DNA of 64,000 bases, taken from positions 33,636 through 97,635 of the forward strand of contig CAYMIW010000006.1 in NCBI GenBank assembly GCA_964390725.1. Reading direction: 5' to 3'. Source of the DNA: JAABTH01 sp964390725 (lineage in GTDB: Bacteria; Bacillota; Dethiobacteria; DTU022). The notes below the pieces were generated by a model. It saw nothing but the letters and a program-made list of their open reading frames with translations. It searched no databases and was not told the origin of the DNA. Shown here one piece after another: positions 57,555 through 64,000 of the stretch. The position numbers and the translations under genes were made by a program. Within the stretch, counting starts at the first letter, position 1. Each line of letters opens with the position of its first letter.

Positions 57555-58152
57555 TATATTATTATTGACTTGAAACAATGGGGTAGCTTGTAAATGTTAT
57601 TTTAAAGGGTTTGTAGAGAATAGAGATGAAAAATTAATTGTTCTACCAGTTTGAATATTTCAGCTTCAAATCAATGATCAAGTGGATATTGGCGGATATA
57701 AATAGTACCGGTTCCCAGTTTGTCCTTGTGTGGTGTAAGTCCTTCTGCATATTATTTGTTTACAGATTCTCCAACGGTGGGCAGTTTGTCATCATCTTTT
57801 TAATCTTTATTGCAGGTTAATTTTTTATGGCTTTTAGTTGCTCTATTTGTAAGTGCTGGCCAAGGTAAGATTACCGGGAACGATAAAGCACTGCTTTTCA
57901 TCCCACTTTACTCTTTAGTTGTTGTTCTTAACAATGTATAATCACTAACCTTGTTTAGCAATAAAAGGGGCAGGTTGACATCTCTGCCGTCAATATCCAT
58001 TCAAAGTGCTCAGTTTTCGTAAGGTTGCTACCTTAAATGTATAAAAATGGCAGAAACCATTAACTAAATATGGCATAGAGAGAATATTATTATGTAGACA
58101 AATAGTGTGGGGGGGCAGTTTTAGATATAATTATTTTTTGGAGGCTCAAAAA
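57555..58152. other. Intergenic, nothing recognised
   Basis: About 600 A+T-rich bases with only a 60-codon frame that resembles nothing I know. No sigma-54 element before the synthetase: TGGCAT near 58070 lacks the -12 GC. Confidence 0.45.
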
Positions 58153-60306
58153 ATGTCTTTTAAAAAAGAACAATTCGATGCTCTTTTTAATCCAGAAACA
58201 ATTGTGATAGTAGGAGCAAGTGATAACAAAAATAAATTTGGTTATTTTGTTCTTGATTCACTTCAAAAAAGTGGTTATAACGGAAAGATTATTGGTATCA
58301 ATCCTCGTATGAAGGGAAAAGAAGTTTTAGGAGTGCCTATTCTGAAGAAAATCGAAGATATACCATATAAAGCTGATTTAGCTATTTTTGCTGTACCCGC
58401 GGCAGCAGTACTTACCACCCTTAAAGAAAGTGCTACTAAAGGTATTTCTGGAGGGGTTATATTTGGCGGTGGTTTTAAAGAAGCGGGAACAGAGGGTGCG
58501 GTTTTGGAGAATGAAGTGGCCGCAGTTGCCAAGAAATTTAACGTTCCTATAGTAGGGCCCAACTGCATAGGTATGCTCAACATGAAGATCGGCATGAACG
58601 CCACTTTTCTGCCTGGTCTTTCAAAAGTAGGGGCAGGACAGGTCGCCATTGTAAGCCAAAGTGGCGGTATAGCTTCTTCTTATATTTATCGTTGTATAGA
58701 TGCCGGTGTTGGTATAGGTAAAGTTGTAGGAGTTGGCAATTCTATGAATATTGATTTTGCTAATTTGATGCCGTACCTTTTAAATGATGATAATACTGAT
58801 GTAATATGCCTGTTCATGGAAGGATTTGCTAATGCCCGGACTCTTTACGATTATATCCGCAAGTATGGTTTGAAGAAGCCTGTCTTGGTTTTGAAAACCG
58901 GTCATGGTAAAGTTTCGTCCAAAGCAGCACTTTCACATACAGGCTCTATTGCCGGTTCAAAAGAAATCTATTCTGCTGCTTTTCGTCAACTTGGTATAGT
59001 CCAGGTTGATGGGCTGCAAACCATGGTTAATGCAACAAAAGCTTTTACTGCATTTAAAAGTATGGGCAGCGGTGGAATCGGAATATTAACTCATACAGCT
59101 GGGCCTGGTATTTTTACCTCCGAGATACTTGAAAGTTTGGGGGTGGAAATCACCACATTAAGTGACGAGACAGTTGAGCAGCTATCTGCTATTGTGCCGT
59201 CAGTTGCTCCAAAGCCAAGTAATCCTCTTGATCTTACAGGTGCAGGAAACTTTGATTTTGATATGTATCACACCGCTCTAGATATATTGTTGAATGATCA
59301 AAATGTAGCTGCTGCAGGCTGTATTTTCACCCATCCCCTACAGGAAGGTTTTGTGTATCCTGCAGAAGTTGCCGGCCGCGTGGTGAAAAAACATAAAAAG
59401 CCGACAGTATATTATTTTATGGCACCTCATAGTATTGATCTGCCGGAACGCAAACAGTTTGAAAGTGCTGGTATTCCAGTTTATGATACTCCTGAAGAGA
59501 TGGGTAGAATCTTGGTTACAATGGTGCGTGATCGAGATCTTCGTGATATGGCAAATCGAAATGCTACCAAAAATCTACAGTCAGAAAAATTGCCATATAA
59601 AGGTCAGGAATTTATAAAAAATATTTCAGTTGAAAACAAATTTCTTAATGAAATCCGGTCGAAAGATTTAATCAGGTTATACGATCTTAAAACAACTACT
59701 TATGAGTTGGCAAATAATGAGGAACAAGCAGCTGAGATTGCTGAAGTCATCGGTTTTCCGGTGGTTATGAAAATTGTTTCTCCACAGATCGTGCATAAAA
59801 CAGATGCAGGTGGAGTATCTTTGAACATAAAAAATTCTACGGAGGCAAAAAAGGCTTTTTTAAAAATAATTGAAAGTGCTCAGAGCTACAATCCACATGC
59901 ACTAATAGAAGGTGTTTGTGTACAGAAAATGGCTCCTCAAGGCCTGGAAGTAATAATTGGGGCCAAACGAGACCAACAGTGGGGGCCGGTAGTTATGTTC
60001 GGGCTGGGTGGTACTATGGTGGAAATTCTGAAAGATGTTTCTTACAGGATATCTCCTGTTACTTGTGACGAAGCGAAGATCATGATGTCCGAGATAAAAG
60101 CAGCCCAGATGCTATACGGTTACCGTGGTAGCAAAGGTATAGATCGTAATTCGCTCGCTGAAGCTATCTGTAATGTTTCCAAGATTATCTATGATAATGA
60201 TTGGATAGAAGAAATAGATTTAAATCCTGTTATTGCCTATGAAAATGGACTTTTAGTGGTTGATGCAAGAGTCATATGTTCAATAACAGATAAAAAAGTG
60301 GTATGA
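58153..60306 (+). CDS. Acyl-CoA synthetase, NDP-forming (fused alpha-beta)
   Basis: ATG 58153 is eight bases after GGAGG. 717 residues. A CoA-binding domain ('IVIVGASDNKNKFGYFVL'), succinyl-CoA-ligase-like domains with 'VSQSGGIASS' and the 'LSHTGSIAGS' histidine loop, and a C-terminal ATP-grasp domain ('GFPVVMKIVSPQIVHKTDAG') are all present. It interconverts an acid, CoA and ATP with an acyl-CoA, ADP and phosphate. In this island it either activates the incoming acid or harvests ATP from the product thioester. Confidence 0.93.
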   Translation: MSFKKEQFDALFNPETIVIVGASDNKNKFGYFVLDSLQKSGYNGKIIGINPRMKGKEVLGVPILKKIEDIPYKADLAIFAVPAAAVLTTLKESATKGISGGVIFGGGFKEAGTEGAVLENEVAAVAKKFNVPIVGPNCIGMLNMKIGMNATFLPGLSKVGAGQVAIVSQSGGIASSYIYRCIDAGVGIGKVVGVGNSMNIDFANLMPYLLNDDNTDVICLFMEGFANARTLYDYIRKYGLKKPVLVLKTGHGKVSSKAALSHTGSIAGSKEIYSAAFRQLGIVQVDGLQTMVNATKAFTAFKSMGSGGIGILTHTAGPGIFTSEILESLGVEITTLSDETVEQLSAIVPSVAPKPSNPLDLTGAGNFDFDMYHTALDILLNDQNVAAAGCIFTHPLQEGFVYPAEVAGRVVKKHKKPTVYYFMAPHSIDLPERKQFESAGIPVYDTPEEMGRILVTMVRDRDLRDMANRNATKNLQSEKLPYKGQEFIKNISVENKFLNEIRSKDLIRLYDLKTTTYELANNEEQAAEIAEVIGFPVVMKIVSPQIVHKTDAGGVSLNIKNSTEAKKAFLKIIESAQSYNPHALIEGVCVQKMAPQGLEVIIGAKRDQQWGPVVMFGLGGTMVEILKDVSYRISPVTCDEAKIMMSEIKAAQMLYGYRGSKGIDRNSLAEAICNVSKIIYDNDWIEEIDLNPVIAYENGLLVVDARVICSITDKKVV

Positions 60307-60411
60307 AGAAATTGTTAATAGTCAACTTATTATAATTGAAGATGCACAAAATGGTTCCTATTATGTTAACTTTGAGAAGACAAATGGAACATAAAAGGAG
60401 TCAGATTTTGA

Positions 60412-60525
60412 GTGTGCCAAGCGAAGCTTGGCAGCTCTATTAGGTGAGAATCCGGATTAGGCAGAGGTTAGATAGAAGCCTTCCCTTAAGACTTCTTTCA
60501 GGAGAGTAGATTAATTGGATGAAGC
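60412..60525 (+). mobile_element. Probable group II intron 5' fragment
   Basis: GTGTGCCAAGCGAAGCTTGG then CAGCTCTATTAGGTGAGAAT resembles the conserved 5' end and domain I of bacterial group II introns (GTGTG start, hairpin, GGTGAGA-TCC), with GGATGAAGC near 60517. No reverse transcriptase or domain V follows; the sequence switches to IS3. Assigned by pattern memory only. Confidence 0.35.
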
Positions 60526-60952
60526 TGGTAGATATGGGTATCCATGAGAATCTGCTTTACAACCGGAGGCGAAAATACACCGCAGACGGTTATAAAACCA
60601 AGTATGCTACGCTTGAAGAAGAAAACAGAGATCTCAAAAGGCAGCTTGCCGAAATCAAGATGGAGCTGACATTTTAAAAAAGCAGCGGTCTACTTCGCGA
60701 AACACCGAAAATTAAATATGTGTTTATCAAAAATAACCCTGAGTATCCTGTTGCGAAGTGGGCCGAGATTCTACAAATTGAAAGAACAGGCAATTACGCA
60801 TGGGCAAGTAAACGAGAAGCCTTAGAGAAACGAGAAGAGCAGATTAAACAGGCAATTAAGAATTTATTTAAAGCTATCCAGGGGATATACGGGCCGACCA
60901 GGATAACGATTCAGTTGCGCAAGAAGGGCGAACTGTTAATGACAGAATAAAA
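60526..60952 (+). pseudogene. IS3-family OrfA/OrfB, left part (split by IS21)
   Basis: 'MGIHENLLYNRRRKYTADGY' and 'LEEENRDLKRQLAEIKMEL' form the leucine-zipper end of OrfA. After a frame change 'IKYVFIKNNPEYPVAKWAEI' and 'GIYGPTRITIQLRKKGEL' are the start of OrfB. The right part resumes at 63462. Confidence 0.8.
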
Positions 60953-61055
60953 GTGTCCACTTAAGACGGAGAAATTTCCCCACCTCAGTGGCAATCACTG
61001 CTCCGATATAGTCTAATAAAGAAATATAATATTAGGCTCTTGAAAGGAGCAAAAA

Positions 61056-62534
61056 ATGCTGGAGGTGCACATGCAAACGACGATTAAGACCCTATTTGAG
61101 AAAGGCTACAACAAGACCCAGATTGCCGATATGCTTGAAGTTGACCGTAAAACTGTAAGGAAATATTTAAAGAACCCGAATAAAGATTGCCAACTTGAGA
61201 AAAAGCCACATCCATCTATGTTAGATGAATACCGTGAGCTCATCGTAGCAAGTATCAAAAAAGAACTATCGGGGCAGCGGATATTCCAGGATCTGCAATC
61301 CGACGTTGGTTTTGAAGGCAGCTATTCAACAGTTAGAGATTACATCCGCAAAATCAAAGGCACCCAACAGGCTGTCTACATGGTCATGACTGCTCTGCCC
61401 GGCGAAGAAGGGCAGGTTGACTTTGGCTATATCGGCACCTTAAAGGTCGGAGGCAAAAGAAAGAAAGCCTGGGTATTCGTGATGACTCTAAGCTTTTCCA
61501 AGTATATGTTCGTTAGAATAGTTTTTGACCAGTGTGTAAAAACCTTTATCAGCTGCCATTTAGATGCCTTTAAGTATTTCGGCGGCGTGCCCGAGACGGT
61601 TATCATCGATAATTTAAAAGCAGGTATCCTAAAAGCCAACTTTTACGAACCGATTGTTCAGCGCACTTATGCTGCCTTTGCTGCCCACTATGGCTTTTAC
61701 GCTCAGCCTTCCAGGGTTTATACCCCCACCGATAAAGGTAAGGTTGAACGGTCTGTAGATTATGTCAAAGAAAACTGCTTTAAAGCACGCGACTTTAAAG
61801 ATGAAGCCGAAGCTGTAGCTTTTCTCGCTAAGTGGCTCACTGATATTGCCAACAAAAGAATACATGGCACCACTAAAAAGAGGCCGGTAGAACTGTTCCA
61901 GAGCCAGGAGCAAGAAAAACTGCAACCATTAAATACCCAGGAGTTCATCTTTTCTGACTCTGCGGTAGGGACTGTTAACAACAACTGCCATCTGGCCTAC
62001 AAGGGCAACTACTACTCGGCACCGTTTCAATACATCGGGTTAGAGCTAAACCTGATCGAGGTCAACAATATGCTAAAAATATATTTCGACCAGAAAGAAG
62101 TTGCCCTTCACACCTTGTGGGAAGGCGAGAAGGGCCATTACGTAACAAACAAAAATCATTATCCTGCTTCTAAAAATATAACATTAAGTGAGATACTGTC
62201 AAGGCAAAAGGCAGACATGGCTTTAATTGGCCCTAATGCTGCCGCCTTTTTTGAAGTTTTCTCTGCTCAAGCAGGTCTGCGCAAATATGATTACCGCACC
62301 ATCTCCGGCATCTTAGCCCTGGCCAGGAAATACCACCACGATACCGTCGATGCTGCTTGTGCCAGAGCTCAGTATTATGAGTCTTTTTCCTACACTACTG
62401 TGCGAAAAATATGTGAAAAAGGCATTAGCTGCTTACCGCTTGAAGAACATCAAGCCTATATTAACTCAACCCCGAACGAGTTCGCCAGAGATTTAAAAGA
62501 ATACGTCAGCCTCACCGAATTGGGGGTGCTTTAA
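61056..62534 (+). CDS. istA: IS21 transposase IstA
   Basis: 492 residues, AAAGGAG before ATG. An N-terminal HTH ('GYNKTQIADMLEVDRKTVRK') is followed by the integrase core with 'GQVDFGYIG', 'IIDNLKAG' and 'PTDKGKVERSVDYVKENCF' carrying the D-D-E residues, and a C-terminal beta-barrel. It adjoins istB without a gap. Intact, so probably a recent arrival. Confidence 0.95.
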   Translation: MLEVHMQTTIKTLFEKGYNKTQIADMLEVDRKTVRKYLKNPNKDCQLEKKPHPSMLDEYRELIVASIKKELSGQRIFQDLQSDVGFEGSYSTVRDYIRKIKGTQQAVYMVMTALPGEEGQVDFGYIGTLKVGGKRKKAWVFVMTLSFSKYMFVRIVFDQCVKTFISCHLDAFKYFGGVPETVIIDNLKAGILKANFYEPIVQRTYAAFAAHYGFYAQPSRVYTPTDKGKVERSVDYVKENCFKARDFKDEAEAVAFLAKWLTDIANKRIHGTTKKRPVELFQSQEQEKLQPLNTQEFIFSDSAVGTVNNNCHLAYKGNYYSAPFQYIGLELNLIEVNNMLKIYFDQKEVALHTLWEGEKGHYVTNKNHYPASKNITLSEILSRQKADMALIGPNAAAFFEVFSAQAGLRKYDYRTISGILALARKYHHDTVDAACARAQYYESFSYTTVRKICEKGISCLPLEEHQAYINSTPNEFARDLKEYVSLTELGVL

Positions 62535-63353
62535 ATGAACACTGCGCTTCACTCACATTTAAAGGACCTGAAGCTCTCAGGGGTCATCAAAACTCTCGAT
62601 ACCCGTATTGAAGAAGCGATTAAAACCAATCTTTCCTACCTGGAATTTTTTGAACTCCTGGTTCAAGATGAAGTAACCAACCGGACCAACAACGCTAATC
62701 GCAAAAGAATGCAAAATGCCAGGTTCAGGCAGCATAAAACAATTGAAGAGTTTAACTTTAACTACCAGCCTTCAATTAGCAGACAGATGATTTACAGTCT
62801 GGCAACATGTGAGTTTATCCGTAAAAAAGAAAACATCGCCTTTATCGGGCCTCCTGGAACCGGCAAGAGCCATCTGGCTTCCGCGATAGGGGTTAAGGCA
62901 GTTCACCAGGGTTATTCTGTGCTTTTTACGACAGTTAATCATATGCTTGAAGACCTCTACATATCCCGGGCTGATAATTCTTTCAACCAAAGGCTGAAAA
63001 AATATACCGGGCCGGAACTGTTAATTTTAGATGAGCTTGGCTTAAAAAAACTCAACCAACATAGTGTTGATGATTTCTATGAAATCATTGCCGGCCGTTA
63101 TGAAAACAGATCAACGGTCATTACTTCAAACAAGTCATTTGACGAATGGGGTCATATCCTTTATGACCCCGTGTTGGCCACCGCCATCCTGGATCGCTTT
63201 GTTCATCACTGTCATTTCGTAACCATCAAAGGTGAAAGTTACAGGATGAAAGAACGGAAGGGTTTAATAGATTCTGATTCACAAAAAAATGTATCCAAAC
63301 GTGGCCGACCATCAAAAAACAAGCAACCTGAAAAGAAAGATGGTGATAGTTAG
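62535..63353 (+). CDS. istB: IS21 helper ATPase IstB
   Basis: 272 residues, AAA+ ATPase related to DnaC: Walker A 'FIGPPGTGKSHLASAIG', Walker B 'LLILDELGL' and 'STVITSNKSFDEW'. It directs IstA to target DNA. The C-terminal tail is basic and low-complexity ('KRGRPSKNKQPEKK'), as in many IstB proteins. Confidence 0.95.
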   Translation: MNTALHSHLKDLKLSGVIKTLDTRIEEAIKTNLSYLEFFELLVQDEVTNRTNNANRKRMQNARFRQHKTIEEFNFNYQPSISRQMIYSLATCEFIRKKENIAFIGPPGTGKSHLASAIGVKAVHQGYSVLFTTVNHMLEDLYISRADNSFNQRLKKYTGPELLILDELGLKKLNQHSVDDFYEIIAGRYENRSTVITSNKSFDEWGHILYDPVLATAILDRFVHHCHFVTIKGESYRMKERKGLIDSDSQKNVSKRGRPSKNKQPEKKDGDS

Positions 63354-63461
63354 TTAAAATGAATATCTTAAAAAGTATGTTTCACCAGTTTTTATTAAAC
63401 TAGCCATCTGTTGACAGGGTGGGGAAATTTCTCCGCTTTAACTGGGGAATTTTCATTGACA

Positions 63462-64000
63462 ATAACACGAACACCTTGGCCGCAAGAAATGTGCTCAGTA
63501 CATGGCAGACTTAAACCTTGATTCCTGCCACAACAGGAATCGGCAAAGAAGTCTGACCAACAGTAAAAAAGCCCGGTGCGCAGGGTATCCGAATATTTTG
63601 AGAGATCACTACTTCCCAATAGTCCCGAGAATGGGCCTGACAAGCGACATCACCTATCTGAGAACAGAAGAGGGCTTCCTTTACTATTGTATAATCAAGG
63701 ACATTGTAACCGGGGAATTCTTAGGAGAGCATGTAGCGGACAGGATGACAAAAGAGTTAGTCATAAATGCAATCCTGGCCATGCTTGCAAAGCATAGGCT
63801 GGAAAAAGGATGCATCTTTTATAGCGATAGGGGCAGTCAATACATCTCAAATGCGGTTATGGCCCTATTTAAACGTTACGGTTTAAGTCAGAGTTTCTCG
63901 TGTGTCGGCGTTCCTGGAGACAACGCATGGGTAGAAAGTTTCTTTCCACCATGAAGAAAGAGCTGATCCACCAGAGGCATTACGAAACCAAAGATTCTGT
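63462..64000 (+). pseudogene. IS3-family OrfB, right part (off window, frameshifted)
   Basis: The integrase core is readable: 'LTSDITYLRTEEGFLYYCII' with the first Asp, 'IFYSDRGSQYISNAVMALF' with the second, and 'CVGVPGDNAWVESFF' with the Glu. A one-base loss near 63945 shifts the frame before 'STMKKELIHQRHYETKDS', which runs to the edge. Confidence 0.85.

Larger units (their letters stand above)
60953..63461 (+). mobile_element. IS21-family insertion sequence, apparently complete
   Basis: The termini are imperfect inverted repeats: TGTCCACTTAAGACGGAGAA on the left, and on the right a TGTCA end with GCGGAGAAATTTCCCCACC a little further in. GGAGAAATTTCCCCACC is shared by both. It carries istA and istB intact. 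It sits inside an IS3 orfB. Target duplication not resolved. Confidence 0.85.

Noticed and set aside
58070..58090. Sigma-54 promoter before the acyl-CoA synthetase
   Set aside because: TGGCAT is present but no GC at the -12 position.
35083..60306. Calling the island a bbs (benzylsuccinate) or prp (methylcitrate) operon
   Set aside because: Only part of either gene set is present and key enzymes are missing, so naming the substrate would be unsupported.

Overview
The window looks like a chromosomal segment of an anaerobic Gram-positive bacterium, probably a clostridial Firmicute. The evidence is a Trp-specific T-box leader, strong AGGAGG ribosome-binding sites, TTG/GTG starts, an aldehyde:ferredoxin oxidoreductase and a TRAP-fed acyl-CoA gene set. 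No rRNA or marker gene allows a firmer placement.

Bases 1-12.7k (mixed strands): a CotH/lamin-tail surface protein that runs off the left edge, tRNA-Leu(UAG), a frameshifted MFS transporter, a PAS-GGDEF-degenerate HD-GYP protein, a membrane-anchored alpha/beta hydrolase, a REP-associated transposase (RAYT), and a tetR-ABC-permease-permease operon. Six copies of one short palindromic GC-rich repeat sit here as three inverted pairs. One pair encloses the RAYT gene and the other two enclose related non-coding DNA.

Bases 12.8k-18.5k: a trp operon behind a sigma-A promoter and two successive T-box antiterminator/terminator modules. The order is trpE-G-D-C-F followed by a wrecked trpB; no trpA is present. 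Bases 18.6k-28.5k hold an ArsR regulator with a nested Cys-rich mini-protein, an ABC exporter, a PHP-domain protein next to an iron/phosphonate-type ABC importer, a cyclopropane-fatty-acid-synthase-like methyltransferase and a double GNAT acetyltransferase.

Bases 28.5k-35k form a gene graveyard: an ATPase remnant, a large TPR protein, two broken HNH-type restriction genes, an IS66 copy and a WYL-domain remnant.

Bases 35k-60.3k are a visibly more A+T-rich catabolic island. It has a sigma-54-dependent PrpR-like activator, a MoaD-like sulfur carrier, a DUF35/thiolase pair, a family III CoA-transferase, an SDR, a tungsten/molybdenum aldehyde oxidoreductase, a zinc alcohol dehydrogenase, a 3-hydroxyisobutyrate-dehydrogenase-like enzyme, a TRAP transporter, an MmgE/PrpD protein and an ADP-forming acyl-CoA synthetase. 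A plausible reading is uptake of an organic acid by TRAP, activation to a CoA thioester, oxidation and thiolytic cleavage. The substrate cannot be told from sequence. A segment of about 1.88 kb carrying a palindromic upstream site, a -24/-12 promoter and the DUF35 and thiolase genes is present twice, apparently identical, 15.4 kb apart. The island is riddled with IS110, IS3, IS66 and IS1634-like debris.

Bases 60.3k-64k: a probable group II intron fragment and an IS3 element split by an apparently complete IS21 (istA, istB), running off the right edge.
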